Below the pieces are notes generated by a model. It did not search any database. It was not told where the DNA came from and saw nothing but the letters and a program-made list of their open reading frames with translations. Below, piece by piece: positions 15,418 through 24,763 of a DNA stretch of 64,000 nt (position 1 is its first letter; every line of letters begins with the position of its first letter). This DNA comes from Constantimarinum furrinae (GTDB lineage: Bacteria > Bacteroidota > Bacteroidia > Flavobacteriales > Flavobacteriaceae): assembly GCF_014295415.1 (NCBI RefSeq), contig NZ_CP052909.1, positions 1,116,001 through 1,180,000 on the forward strand, read 5' to 3'. The position numbers and the translations under genes are program-made.

Positions 15418-16293
15418 ATGAGGGTATTCAGTTTTAATTTCTTCGGAAATATGTTAAGGTCAATGAATGGAGCATATATCCTTGTGGTATCTCTGTTTCT
15501 TACGGGCGCTGTTTTTGGGCAAACCGATAGGGAGAAACGGAAGCTCATGAACGAGACAAATCAATTATTGGCAGATGCTTCTGAAGACCTTAATGAAAAT
15601 AATTTTCCTCAAGCTGAAGCCGATTACCGAAAGGCAGTGGCTATAGATCCCTTGGGTGAAACAGCGCGTTACAATCTGGGAAATGCTTACTACAATAAAA
15701 CCATGAACGAGGAAGCCATCAGGCGCTTTGGTCAGGCGGCAAACGCAGCCACGGGTAAGCCTGAAAAACACAAGGCGTTTCACAATTTAGGGAATGCCTA
15801 TATGAACACTAAGAATTATCAGGCAGCAGTAGAAGCCTATAAGAATGCTCTTCGCAATAATCCAACCGATGAAGAAACGCGGTATAATCTCGCGTTGGCC
15901 AAAGATTTGCTTGAAAAGAATCCTCCTCAGGGTGGTGGTGATGATAACAAGGACGATGAGAATAAAGACAATAAGGATAAGGAGAATGAGGATGATAAGG
16001 GCGAAAACGATGACGGTAAGGACGGAGATGATAAAAAAGAGGAAGACAAGGGAGAGGAGAAGGACGAAAATAAAGAAGGGGATAATAAGGAAGATAAAGG
16101 AAATCCCGACAAGCCTAACGAGCAGAAGGAAGGCGATAAACCTCAGCAACAACAACCCGTTCCCGGAAAGTTATCACCTCAACAAGTGAAGAATTTGCTA
16201 GAGGCAATGAATAATGAAGAAAAGAAGGTTCAGGATAAAATAAATGCTCAAAAACAAAAGGGAGCTAAAGTAAAATCGAACAAAGACTGGTAA
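15418..16293 (+). CDS. batC: BatC, TPR protein with long charged linker
   Basis: A 291-aa protein; the ATG at 15418 lies just after the batB stop, while an ATG at 15400 would overlap batB. A signal peptide ends around AVFGQ. Three TPR units cover about residues 35-165 (NFPQAEADYRKAVAIDP, TARYNLGNAYYN, NYQAAVEAYKNALRNNP). A very acidic and lysine-rich linker of about 75 residues follows (runs of D, E, K, N), then LSPQQVKNLLEAMNNEEKKVQ near the end. TPR plus the charged tail is typical of BatC. The stop TAA is followed directly by the batD start. Confidence 0.88.
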   Translation: MRVFSFNFFGNMLRSMNGAYILVVSLFLTGAVFGQTDREKRKLMNETNQLLADASEDLNENNFPQAEADYRKAVAIDPLGETARYNLGNAYYNKTMNEEAIRRFGQAANAATGKPEKHKAFHNLGNAYMNTKNYQAAVEAYKNALRNNPTDEETRYNLALAKDLLEKNPPQGGGDDNKDDENKDNKDKENEDDKGENDDGKDGDDKKEEDKGEEKDENKEGDNKEDKGNPDKPNEQKEGDKPQQQQPVPGKLSPQQVKNLLEAMNNEEKKVQDKINAQKQKGAKVKSNKDW

Positions 16294-18072
16294 GTGATGC
16301 AACTTAAGCGTTTCATAGTGTTAATTCTATTCCTTTCGGGGAGTATCACTGCATTGGCTCAGGTATCTTTTAATGCCCAAGTGAGTAAAAAGCGACTGGG
16401 AATTAACGAAAGACTTCGAGTAGATTTTGAAATGAATAAGGATGGAGATAATTTTAATCCACCTAGTTTTGAGGGCTTTCGGGTGGTTGGTGGCCCCAAT
16501 CAGGCGATCAGTAATTCTTATATTAACGGCAAGCGCAGTTACTCCAAAACCTATTCCTACTTTCTGTCTCCGCAGGCCAGAGGTAATTTTACGATTGGGC
16601 AGGCAACCATTGAGATCGATGGGGAAATTTATAAAACCTTGCCAATTACAGTTGAGGTCACGGCTGCCGTGGAAAGACCATTGGACGAGAACAATGCCGA
16701 TTATGTTGCCAGTGAGAACGTGCATCTGGTTGCGGAAATTTCAAATGCCAATCCCTACCTTAACGAAGCGATAACGGTCACCTACAAGCTTTACGTTTCA
16801 CACGATGTAAGTATCACGAGCAACTGGAGAGAAATAGACACTCCAAAATATGCCGACTTCTGGAGTCAGAATATCGACAATCGAGGAAATTTCAAGGTGC
16901 TGAACGGGAAATACAATGGTGAAGATTATCGCTATGTGATCTTGCGAACAACTGTTCTTTATCCGCAAAAAACCGGGAAACTCGAGATCGAACCCTTAAC
17001 GCTGGATGTTCCAATCGATGTAGAGACCAACAAGCGGGATCTCTTTGGGAGAAGATTGCGCACCAGAGTCAATAAAACCATTTCGGCAGGAAACCGAACC
17101 ATTGATGTGAAACCACTTCCTTTGGAAAATCGCCCCGATAATTTTGACGGTGCAGTGGGGAATTTCAGTTTTGATGTTTCCACCTCCAAAACCAAACTCG
17201 ATGCGAACGAATCGCTTGAGCTTACCGTAAAAGTGGATGGAAAAGGAAACCTTAAATTATTCAACCTTCCCGCTATAAAACTTCCCGGATCCCTAGAGAT
17301 GTATGAGCCCGAACGATCCAATTCGGTTCAAACCTTTGCCGATGGGATGCGAGGAAGTTCTTCCGAAACCTACACTGTAGTGCCTCAGTTTAAGGGAACC
17401 TATCCTATTCGACCTATCTCATTCTCCTTTTTCGACCCTAAGGCAGAAAAATATGTGAGCCTTAGTTCACAAGAGATCATTATCGATGTAGAAAACGGTC
17501 CGGTAACGACCCAAAACAATACCAGTAGCAACACCGGAGATACCAATACAGCTGTTTCACTGTCTGAAGATCAGTTTAAATTTATTAAACTCGATGCCGA
17601 TCTGGAAGCTATTGGCGGAGATAATTTCTTTAGATCACCATTATTCTGGACCTTACTGGGCGGACCATTATTGTTAATTCCATTATTTATCATCGCCGGT
17701 AAGAAACGAAAGCAACGACTAAATGATGTCGTTGGAAATAAACTTCGGAAGGCAGAAAAACTTGCCAGAAAATATCTTTCTGAAGCTAAGCGGAACATGC
17801 AGGATAAGAATCTCTTTTACGAATCTTTGGAACGGGCGTTACACAATTATCTAAAGGCCAAGATCGCCATAGAAACAGCCGAAATGTCCAAAGACAGGAT
17901 CGCCACCTTGCTTACCGATCGTCAGGTTTCTTTAGCACATGTAAATCAGTTTACAGACCTACTTAAGAGTTGTGAATATGCACGGTATACACCGGCTTCA
18001 AATGTGACAATTGAAAAGGATTACAGCCGCTCCGTAGAAGTGATTTCAGCAATAGATAAACAGATTCAGTAA
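16294..18072 (+). CDS. batD: BatD, membrane-anchored oxygen-tolerance protein
   Basis: A 592-aa protein. GTG (16294) and ATG (16297) are consecutive; the ATG is the more likely start. The signal peptide ends ALAQ, the mature part has several beta-sandwich domains (VSFNAQVSKKRLGINERL, NVHLVAEISNANPYLNEAI), and a membrane segment lies at about residues 450-470 (LFWTLLGGPLLLIPLFII). A cytoplasmic helical tail with LRKAEKLARKYLSEAK follows. This is the standard BatD layout. It follows batC without a gap and precedes batE by 12 bp. Confidence 0.92.
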   Translation: MMQLKRFIVLILFLSGSITALAQVSFNAQVSKKRLGINERLRVDFEMNKDGDNFNPPSFEGFRVVGGPNQAISNSYINGKRSYSKTYSYFLSPQARGNFTIGQATIEIDGEIYKTLPITVEVTAAVERPLDENNADYVASENVHLVAEISNANPYLNEAITVTYKLYVSHDVSITSNWREIDTPKYADFWSQNIDNRGNFKVLNGKYNGEDYRYVILRTTVLYPQKTGKLEIEPLTLDVPIDVETNKRDLFGRRLRTRVNKTISAGNRTIDVKPLPLENRPDNFDGAVGNFSFDVSTSKTKLDANESLELTVKVDGKGNLKLFNLPAIKLPGSLEMYEPERSNSVQTFADGMRGSSSETYTVVPQFKGTYPIRPISFSFFDPKAEKYVSLSSQEIIIDVENGPVTTQNNTSSNTGDTNTAVSLSEDQFKFIKLDADLEAIGGDNFFRSPLFWTLLGGPLLLIPLFIIAGKKRKQRLNDVVGNKLRKAEKLARKYLSEAKRNMQDKNLFYESLERALHNYLKAKIAIETAEMSKDRIATLLTDRQVSLAHVNQFTDLLKSCEYARYTPASNVTIEKDYSRSVEVISAIDKQIQ

Positions 18073-18084
18073 AAAATAGGACCA

Positions 18085-18834
18085 GTGAAACAACTTATTA
18101 TCATACTTGCGTTTTTAGTTTCCGTACTTGGAATGGCACAAACTGAGACCTTGTTTGAGCAGGGAGTCGCCAGGTATAAGACTGCCAATTATCAGGAGGC
18201 TGTTACAGCCTGGATGAAGGTTCTGGACGAGGGTGAGCATTCGGCTGCCTTGTATTTTAATCTAGGAAACGCACATTACAAGCTCAACAATATAGGCCCC
18301 AGTATCTATTATTATGAAAAAGCGCTTCAACTGGATCCGGGAGATACGGATATAAAAAACAATCTGTTGTTTGCTCAAAACGCACGGGTGGACGCCATTG
18401 AAGCGATGCCGCAAACGATATTTAAACGGTGGAATTCGCGTATATCGGGAGTGCTTAGTGTGGACGGCTGGGCTGTGGCGGCTGTCGTCTTTTCTTTGGC
18501 TTTTGTGGTGTTGTTCCTGTTGTATTATTTCTCTGCTTCGGAACGTAGAAAGCGTCTGTTGTTTGCTACTTCCATAAGTTGTGTGCTTCTGCTTTTTGTA
18601 ACACTGGCCATTGCATTTAACACCCATTCTGAAGCATTAAAGGACAAACCTGCGATCGTATTTGCGGAAAGCAGTGACGTAAAAAGCGGACCAACACTTG
18701 GTAGTGAAGTTTCATTTACTATTCACGAAGGTACCAAAGTACAGGTGCTCACTATTGAAGAGTCCTGGGCGAGAATTCAGTTGGCGAATGGTAAAGACGG
18801 CTGGGTCCCGCTTTCAGATATAAAGCAATTGTAG
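18085..18834 (+). CDS. batE: BatE, TPR and SH3-like protein
   Basis: A 249-aa protein with a GTG start. Signal peptide ending GMAQ; TPR repeats at about residues 20-95 (YKTANYQEAVTAWMKVLDE, ALYFNLGNAHYKLNN, YYYEKALQLDP); two membrane segments at about 130-150 and 158-175; a C-terminal bacterial SH3 domain (VKSGPTLGSEVSFTIHEG, ARIQLANGKDGWVPLSDI). This is the final gene of the bat operon; its stop is immediately adjacent to the convergent cvpA stop, with no visible terminator. Confidence 0.9.
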   Translation: MKQLIIILAFLVSVLGMAQTETLFEQGVARYKTANYQEAVTAWMKVLDEGEHSAALYFNLGNAHYKLNNIGPSIYYYEKALQLDPGDTDIKNNLLFAQNARVDAIEAMPQTIFKRWNSRISGVLSVDGWAVAAVVFSLAFVVLFLLYYFSASERRKRLLFATSISCVLLLFVTLAIAFNTHSEALKDKPAIVFAESSDVKSGPTLGSEVSFTIHEGTKVQVLTIEESWARIQLANGKDGWVPLSDIKQL

Positions 18835-19374
18835 TTAATTTTCTTCGGTAGGCTGTTCGGGAGTGTCCTCCTCTGTGTTTTTCAATTCGTCTACTTCTTT
18901 CAGAATATGGGGGATGATCATAGGTGCCAGAGAAGCAACAGGCTTATACAATACAGAATTCTCTTTTCGTTCTTCTGAAATATTCATAGGTAAATCCGGC
19001 CATGAGTTCAAGAACATAAAGAAAACGCTGTAAATAAAGGCCCAGGTAAGTAAATTAAATATACCTCCAAGTAGTTTATTGATGAGTCCTAAAGCAGCAA
19101 AATCTGCAATTTTTGTGAGAAATTTTCCTGCCAGAGTGACTAGGCTTACAATGATCACAAAAGTAACTGCAAAAGCAACCAGTTGCGTGGTTTGAGTCCC
19201 CCAATCGAACCAGCTCGAAATATATGCAGCTGCATAATCTGAAAAATAAATAGCACCGTAAACCCCGGCAATAAGTCCCACAAATGAAGTGATCGCTACA
19301 AAGAGACCTTTTTTAATTCCACGGTAGAATGCGATTAACAATAGAATTCCCAAAACAATATCGATCACATTCAT
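18835..19374 (-). CDS. CvpA-family membrane protein
   Basis: A 179-aa protein starting at the ATG at 19374 (MNVIDIVLGILLLIAFYRGIKKG); a longer frame from 19467 has no conserved sequence. Four membrane segments are visible (about residues 3-20, 25-45, 62-85 and 100-125), then a polar tail rich in E and T. The family is named for colicin V production and is involved in envelope homeostasis; the molecular activity is not settled. GLFVAITSFVGLIAG is a typical family segment. Confidence 0.85.
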   Translation of the reverse strand: MNVIDIVLGILLLIAFYRGIKKGLFVAITSFVGLIAGVYGAIYFSDYAAAYISSWFDWGTQTTQLVAFAVTFVIIVSLVTLAGKFLTKIADFAALGLINKLLGGIFNLLTWAFIYSVFFMFLNSWPDLPMNISEERKENSVLYKPVASLAPMIIPHILKEVDELKNTEEDTPEQPTEEN

Positions 19375-19491
19375 AGGCTGTATTTCCTGTAAAGATAGTA
19401 AAAGAGTTTTGCAAGAAACGTATCTTTGCAGCCCGTGAATAGAAAATGTTGCTGAAAAAAATAACACCTACGGTTAGATATTTAGAATGAT

Positions 19492-19848
19492 ATGGCCAGA
19501 GACGAACAATTAAAAATACGCTGGGAGGCCGTCGTGAAACTCTTGAGCGACCGATTTGCCGATGGAGAACCACTTGATCTGGATGCGGTGATCTATTTGG
19601 TTGGATTACAGGAATTAGGACAGTTACATCGTAAATTTAAGAAGGACGAAAAGCTAAATCTTATGCATATCGCTATATGCCGTTTGCTGGAACCTTTTGG
19701 ATATTACGAATTTGATTACTTCGACAAGGACGGCTGGCCCCACTACAAGATACTGGAGCAGTTACCTCCGCTTAAGGCAGGAGAGCAAAGTGTTTTGATG
19801 AAAGAAGCCATTGTACAATACTTTCTCGAAAAAGAAGTGATTGAATAG
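19492..19848 (+). CDS. Conserved hypothetical protein upstream of pheS
   Basis: A 118-aa soluble protein with no recognised domain (MARDEQLKIRWEAVVK, DLDAVIYLVGLQELGQ, YYEFDYFDKDGWPHYKIL). Composition is acidic with aromatic residues in the middle. Position just before pheS and a clean reading frame support it as a real gene; the neighbour relation may be conserved in flavobacteria. No function proposed. Confidence 0.75.
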   Translation: MARDEQLKIRWEAVVKLLSDRFADGEPLDLDAVIYLVGLQELGQLHRKFKKDEKLNLMHIAICRLLEPFGYYEFDYFDKDGWPHYKILEQLPPLKAGEQSVLMKEAIVQYFLEKEVIE

Positions 19849-19856
19849 AAATTCCT

Positions 19857-19864
19857 TAATTTTG
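19857..19864 (+). promoter_or_regulatory. -7 promoter element of pheS
   Basis: TAATTTTG matches TAnnTTTG exactly and is 23 bp before the pheS ATG, just after the stop of the preceding gene. The -33 TTG is not at the usual spacing. Confidence 0.5.
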
Positions 19865-19886
19865 CCACCTTGTAGCTATTGAGATC

Positions 19887-20906
19887 ATGATCGATAAAAT
19901 TAAAAAACACATTGCCGAAGTTGAAGCTTTTTCGTCCACTTCCAAAGACGAAATTGAAGCTTTCCGAATAAAATATCTTGGTAAAAAGGGATTGCTTAAC
20001 GAATTTTTTGCCGAATTTAAAAATGTTCCCAACGACCAAAAAAAAGAATTCGGCCAGGTAGTGAATACGTTAAAGAATGTAGCACAGGAAAAGGTAAATG
20101 ATTTAACCGAATCCATAGATGCGGCTCAGGTGGCTTCCGGAATCTACGACGATCTTTCCCGTCCGGGTGAACCTGTTGAACTTGGGTCCCGACATCCCAT
20201 TTCTATAGTAAAGAATAAGATCATCGATATTTTTTCGCGTATAGGGTTTAATGTTTCTGAAGGCCCCGAAATTGAAGATGACTGGCATAACTTTAGTGCG
20301 TTGAACTTACCCGAATACCATCCGGCGCGCGATATGCAGGATACCTTTTTTATTCAAACCGATCCGGACGTTTTGTTGAGAACACATACCTCTTCGGTTC
20401 AGGTACGATATATGGAGAATAACAAGCCTCCAATTAGAACAATTTCGCCCGGAAGAGTGTATAGAAATGAAGCTATTTCGGCGCGATCGCATTGTTTCTT
20501 TCATCAGGTGGAAGGATTGTATGTAGACAAGGGTGTGAGTTTTGCCGATCTGAAACAAACACTTCAGTACTTCACAACGCAAATGTTCGGAAAATCAAAG
20601 ATACGTTTGCGTCCGTCTTATTTTCCTTTTACCGAACCCAGTGCCGAAGTAGATGTCTACTGGGGACTGGAGACCGAAACCGATTATAAAATGACCAAGG
20701 GTACCGGCTGGCTTGAGATCATGGGCTGCGGGATGGTTGATCCCAATGTTCTGGAAAACTGCGGAATTGATTCGGAAACTTATACCGGCTTTGCGTTTGG
20801 TATGGGAATAGACCGAATCGCTTTACTCCTGCATCAGATCCCGGATATTAGGATGTTTAGTGAAAACGACCTGCGCTTTTTACAACAATTTAAGAACGCC
20901 GATTAA
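19887..20906 (+). CDS. pheS: Phenylalanine--tRNA ligase alpha subunit
   Basis: A 339-aa class II aminoacyl-tRNA synthetase subunit that charges tRNA-Phe with PheT. The N-terminal coiled-coil (residues 1-85) is followed by the catalytic core: [33 protein letters not shown] (motif 1 region), [21 protein letters not shown] (motif 2) and [18 protein letters not shown] (motif 3). Full-length compared with the family. pheT is not in this window. Confidence 0.98.
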   Translation: MIDKIKKHIAEVEAFSSTSKDEIEAFRIKYLGKKGLLNEFFAEFKNVPNDQKKEFGQVVNTLKNVAQEKVNDLTESIDAAQVASGIYDDLSRPGEPVELGSRHPISIVKNKIIDIFSRIGFNVSEGPEIEDDWHNFSALNLPEYHPARDMQDTFFIQTDPDVLLRTHTSSVQVRYMENNKPPIRTISPGRVYRNEAISARSHCFFHQVEGLYVDKGVSFADLKQTLQYFTTQMFGKSKIRLRPSYFPFTEPSAEVDVYWGLETETDYKMTKGTGWLEIMGCGMVDPNVLENCGIDSETYTGFAFGMGIDRIALLLHQIPDIRMFSENDLRFLQQFKNAD

Positions 20907-20942
20907 CTTAGCTTCACAAGACTTTTCAGAACAGAAAAATTC

Positions 20943-21338
20943 ATGAAAGAGGATATTGAATTTCATATTGCCGAACAGGTTCAAGTCGTGGCCATAAGGG
21001 AATGGGACAAAGATTTTTTAAATCAGAATTGGAATGTGTATCTACTTAACTTAAGAATGGATACTATAGAGACGGTGTTGGTCATGTCGCGGGGAAATTC
21101 CGAAGACAAAAAAACGTCTGTCCTTCGACACGGATTGGGAGATATGGAGTCTAATACTTCGGCTAAAGTAGAACTTATTACCGACGAAGTTTTGGGGTTC
21201 ACCAACGAATATCTGGTCACTTTTTTCGCTGAAGGAAAACTGTTTGAGCGAAGGTTTGTATTTAATTCACATACGATCTCTGAAGAGAATTCCATTCATA
21301 TTCCGATGCTGGACACCGAAGGAATTCGGGCTGTGTAA
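20943..21338 (+). CDS. Conserved hypothetical protein downstream of pheS
   Basis: A 131-aa soluble protein (MKEDIEFHIAEQVQVVAIREWD, SAKVELITDEVLGFTNEYLVTFF, FNSHTISEENSIHIPML). No known motif; predicted mostly beta. It follows pheS by 36 bp in the same direction and may be cotranscribed. A short AAAAGTTACAACC remnant of the GTT-type repeat follows the stop. Confidence 0.7.
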   Translation: MKEDIEFHIAEQVQVVAIREWDKDFLNQNWNVYLLNLRMDTIETVLVMSRGNSEDKKTSVLRHGLGDMESNTSAKVELITDEVLGFTNEYLVTFFAEGKLFERRFVFNSHTISEENSIHIPMLDTEGIRAV

Positions 21339-21354
21339 CTGTAAAAGTTACAAC

Positions 21355-22359
21355 CTAGTTTAATTTTTCAGTGAGCTTTTGAAAGACTTTTTTAGGCTCT
21401 TTATTTTCGTATAGAATTTCATAAACCGCATTAATAATAGGAGTCTTCGCCTTCTTCTTGCCGCGCTTTTCATTGAGTTCATGCGCGCTTTTTGTGGCGT
21501 AATACCCTTCGGCGATCATACTCATTTCAAGCTGAGCACTTTTAACGGTATACCCTTTCCCTATCATGGTTCCAAACATTCGGTTACGGCTAAAAGTTGA
21601 ATATCCGGTCACCAAAAGATCGCCCAGATAGGCCGAGTCATTAATGTCGCGCTTCATTTTGTGTACCTTTTTTACATAGCGCTTCATTTCGCGAATGGCG
21701 TTGCTCATCAATACACTCTGAAAATTATCTCCATAACCCAAACCACGGGCAATTCCGGCGGCAATGGCATAAATATTCTTTAGCATGGCCGCGTATTCGG
21801 TACCCATGATATCGTCACTTGTGGAGCATTTTATATAATCACTTCGCAACTTGGTAGCAATAAACTCGGCTTTTTCTTCATCGGCGCAGGCGATGGTGAG
21901 GTATGAAAGACGTTCGAGGGCAACTTCTTCGGCATGACAGGGTCCCGTGATCACAGCAATATCCTTTAACGGAATATTGTAATTCGTATAGAAATGATCG
22001 CCTACTATAAGACTACTTTCAGGAACGATTCCTTTAATGGCCGAAACGATATTCTTGCCTTTTAAAGAAACCGTAAGCTTTTCCAGTTCTTCATGTAAAA
22101 AGGCCGAAGGGATCACAAAGATGAGATAATCTGCATAAGACACCATTTCATTAATGTCGTTACTAAGTTTTAGCTGTTGAGGTTTAAACTCAACCGAACT
22201 CAGGTAATTGGGGTTATGATCCTCTTTTTTTATATGCTCGATGGCATAGGTACTTCGCATATACCAGCCAACTTCATCCAAATTTTCGCACAGCATCTTA
22301 ACGATGGCCGTAGCCCAGCTTCCACCGCCAAAAACGGCAAATGTTTTATTCTTAGACAT
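21355..22359 (-). CDS. gpsA: Glycerol-3-phosphate dehydrogenase [NAD(P)+]
   Basis: A 334-aa enzyme starting at the ATG at 22359 (MSKNKTFAVFGGGSWATAIV); the frame extends upstream but the conserved Rossmann motif GGGSWATA places this start. It reduces dihydroxyacetone phosphate to sn-glycerol 3-phosphate for phospholipid synthesis. Family segments are present: VSAIKGIVPES, AVITGPCHAEEV, and the active-site stretch GTEYAAMLKNIYAIAAGIARGLGYGDN with its lysine. Normal length. Confidence 0.95.
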   Translation of the reverse strand: MSKNKTFAVFGGGSWATAIVKMLCENLDEVGWYMRSTYAIEHIKKEDHNPNYLSSVEFKPQQLKLSNDINEMVSYADYLIFVIPSAFLHEELEKLTVSLKGKNIVSAIKGIVPESSLIVGDHFYTNYNIPLKDIAVITGPCHAEEVALERLSYLTIACADEEKAEFIATKLRSDYIKCSTSDDIMGTEYAAMLKNIYAIAAGIARGLGYGDNFQSVLMSNAIREMKRYVKKVHKMKRDINDSAYLGDLLVTGYSTFSRNRMFGTMIGKGYTVKSAQLEMSMIAEGYYATKSAHELNEKRGKKKAKTPIINAVYEILYENKEPKKVFQKLTEKLN

Positions 22360-22568
22360 AGAAATTTCTTCAGTAAGATCAAAAGTACGGAAATAAGCGG
22401 GGAAATACATGAAATTGACGACTTCAAAAGACTTGAAATTTTGTCCGATAAGTATTTTACAGCCTGTACCGACTTCAGAAAAATAAATATAAAAAACTGT
22501 AAACTAGATACTTACATTTTTGGCATAGCTTTTGGAATTTATACAATGAAATGTTAAAACCCGGACCT

Positions 22569-23495
22569 ATGAAAACGATTAGACAATTTTTTGGATTTAC
22601 CTTGTTAGCCTTGTTGCTCAATTCCTGCTATAGCGAAGTGATAGTAGATGACCCACCGCATCATGGCGATCCGGTGAACACCGTTACCTTAGGGCAATTG
22701 CTTTCAGATTATGAACTATGGTATGTAGATATAGATCGTAGTGTTGGAAACGGCTATATCCCCTTTATGCAGAAAGCATTTACCATGTCGTTTAGAAACG
22801 GAACGGTGTACGCCAACAATAATCTGGTTGGAATAGGAGAGCAGGGAAATGGCTATGGAATTTCGGTTGGCTATTACGATACCTTCGATTTTATTTTGGA
22901 TATTTCTCATGATATTGATGGTTTTCACTCATTCGAGGTGACTCAGTTAAGCGGGAATGAAATTGAATTGTATTATGCGCCGCTCAATCTGTCTTATATA
23001 TTGGTAGGGTATCAACGTGGTACCTTCGATTACGACAAGGTGTTTTATGATAATATCCACTATTTTCTTCAGGAGTACGTGACCTGGGAAAAAACCTTCA
23101 CCAGCGTTTATGGAGAATTAAACGAGTTTGATAACGAAAACTTTGTTCAGTTCCTTCCCGGAGGTGGTGAAGATAATTTCAGAAGTTCTCAGGATCCTAG
23201 CGGAACCAATATATACGAACTGTATTGGGATTATACAGGAATTTATAATGTTGATGATGTACCGGGTGATTATTACCTGAAATATTTAACACTAGATTAT
23301 GATTATCTGGGCAATGAATACTTCGAACTGAGCGTTAATAATGACAGCACGATAGAATTGTTTCACGCTGCTTCCGGTACTTTATATCGCTTTACAGGAA
23401 GAGGATATATTCAGTACAAAACGCCCGGTGAAGGGAAGTTGCGGGAGTCTAAAGCGACGATCGCAAAACAAATGAAGAAGATCAGCAATTTTTAA
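22569..23495 (+). CDS. Lipoprotein, unknown function
   Basis: A 308-aa protein from the ATG at 22569; the in-frame ATG at 22551 adds six residues ahead of the signal. Signal peptide with lipobox LNSC at about residue 20, followed by YSEVIVDD. The mature protein is rich in Tyr, Asp and Phe (GTNIYELYWDYTGIYNVDDVPG) and predicted mainly beta. No conserved domain recognised. Similar proteins next to nadD in flavobacteria are sometimes mislabelled as adenylyltransferases, for which there is no motif here. Confidence 0.8.
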   Translation: MKTIRQFFGFTLLALLLNSCYSEVIVDDPPHHGDPVNTVTLGQLLSDYELWYVDIDRSVGNGYIPFMQKAFTMSFRNGTVYANNNLVGIGEQGNGYGISVGYYDTFDFILDISHDIDGFHSFEVTQLSGNEIELYYAPLNLSYILVGYQRGTFDYDKVFYDNIHYFLQEYVTWEKTFTSVYGELNEFDNENFVQFLPGGGEDNFRSSQDPSGTNIYELYWDYTGIYNVDDVPGDYYLKYLTLDYDYLGNEYFELSVNNDSTIELFHAASGTLYRFTGRGYIQYKTPGEGKLRESKATIAKQMKKISNF

Positions 23496-23553
23496 TATAG
23501 AAATTGCGTTACAATACTAACTTATAACAAGTTTTTGGTTGGTTATTTAGTTG

Positions 23554-23597
23554 AGCCGCTCCACAGTAATCTTATTGTCGGGGCGGTTTTATTTATA
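23554..23597 (+). terminator. Strong hairpin terminator
   Basis: GCCGCTCC (23555-23562) pairs with GGGGCGGT (23580-23587), and the interior ACAGTAA...TTATTGT extends the stem, allowing G-U pairs. TTTTATTTAT follows. It ends the lipoprotein transcript and sits at the 3' end of the convergent nadD. Confidence 0.75.
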
Positions 23598-24179
23598 GAA
23601 TTGCATCTCGTCTATATACTGCCATACCTTTTCGGGCAGCATTGGTCTTATGTTCTTGCCCTCCTTAAGACCCTTTCTAATAAAGGTAGATGACAACTCC
23701 ATTATAGGGGCATGTACTTTAGTGATCTTAGGATGATCCAGTAGTTCAGGTTGGGGGGTACCATCCGAAATACGCGGATAGACATAAATGGCATAACGCT
23801 CCAGGATTACCTCGTAATTCTTCCACTTGTGAAAACTCTTTAAATTGTCCTCACCCATAATAAGGCAAAACTCGAAATCGGGATGAATATCTTCGAGATG
23901 CGCCAGCGTCGTCACAGTATAGTTTGGCTGAGGCAGATCGAATTCTACGGTACTGGCCTTTAGTTTACGATAATCTTCCACTGCCATGCGAACCATACTT
24001 AAACGCTGAATATCATCCAGCAAAGTTTTTTTCTTTTTGTGTGGATTATGAGGAGTAACCACCAGCCATACTTCGTCCAGATCACTAAACTCCACCATAT
24101 GATTGGCAATAGTGAGATGCCCAATATGAATGGGGTTAAATGTTCCGAAGTATAAACCGATACGTTTTTCAGAAGTCAT
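23589..24179 (-). CDS. nadD: Nicotinate-nucleotide adenylyltransferase
   Basis: A 196-aa nucleotidyltransferase that converts nicotinate mononucleotide to deamido-NAD. The signature GTFNPIHIGHL is at residues 12-22, followed by VVTPHNPHKKK, LIMGEDNLKSFHKWKNY and the C-terminal SSTFIRKGLKEGKNI motif (ISSTxIR type). The ATG overlaps the gmk stop by one base (TAATG), so it is translationally coupled as the last gene of yicC-gmk-nadD. Confidence 0.96.
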   Translation of the reverse strand: MTSEKRIGLYFGTFNPIHIGHLTIANHMVEFSDLDEVWLVVTPHNPHKKKKTLLDDIQRLSMVRMAVEDYRKLKASTVEFDLPQPNYTVTTLAHLEDIHPDFEFCLIMGEDNLKSFHKWKNYEVILERYAIYVYPRISDGTPQPELLDHPKITKVHAPIMELSSTFIRKGLKEGKNIRPMLPEKVWQYIDEMQFYK

Positions 24180-24763
24180 TATTCTTCCGCTTTATTCTGA
24201 ATAAATTCCAACACCAGATCATGCGAATCCTTTAAAGCAACTTTTAAGTCTTTATTTTCGATAATATGATCAAATTGAGGTGCGGTAGCGAGCTCGACTG
24301 AAGCTTTGGCAATGCGCATATTAATGCGCTCATCGCTTTCGGTCTTGCGCTTTTTTAAACGGATCTTCAATTCATCGATACTGGGTGGTTTTACAAAGAC
24401 AGCCAGTGTTTTTTCAGGAAATTTCTTTTTGATACGAAGTCCGCCAACCACATCGATATCGAAGATCACATTTTTTCCATGAGACCAGATACGTTCTACT
24501 TCGCTTTTTAAGGTCCCGTAGAAATTATCGCGATACACCTCTTCCCATTCCAGAAAATCGTCGTTTTTAATATGTTGTTTAAATTCTTTGAGACTCATAA
24601 AATAATAATCTTCCCCATGCTTTTCTTCTCCGCGGGGATCGCGAGAAGTTGCAGAGACAGAAAATTCCAGATTAAGGTCTTGCTGTTGCAATAAATATTG
24701 AACGATAGTGGTTTTTCCACTTCCCGACGGAGCCGAAAAAACAATCAATTTTCCTCCCTTCAT
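24179..24763 (-). CDS. gmk: Guanylate kinase
   Basis: A 194-aa enzyme that phosphorylates GMP to GDP. The P-loop is SAPSGSGKTTI at residues 9-19; the GMP-binding segment SVSATSRDPRGEEKHGEDYYF and the lid arginines (RLKKRKTESDERINMR) are intact. Start and stop overlap the neighbouring yicC and nadD genes by one base each through TAATG junctions. Confidence 0.97.
   Translation of the reverse strand: MKGGKLIVFSAPSGSGKTTIVQYLLQQQDLNLEFSVSATSRDPRGEEKHGEDYYFMSLKEFKQHIKNDDFLEWEEVYRDNFYGTLKSEVERIWSHGKNVIFDIDVVGGLRIKKKFPEKTLAVFVKPPSIDELKIRLKKRKTESDERINMRIAKASVELATAPQFDHIIENKDLKVALKDSHDLVLEFIQNKAEE

Noticed and set aside
15787-16155. A very hydrophobic minus-strand open frame in batC
   Set aside because: It is the complement of the lysine/aspartate-rich linker, whose purine-rich codons read as Leu/Ile/Phe/Val on the other strand.
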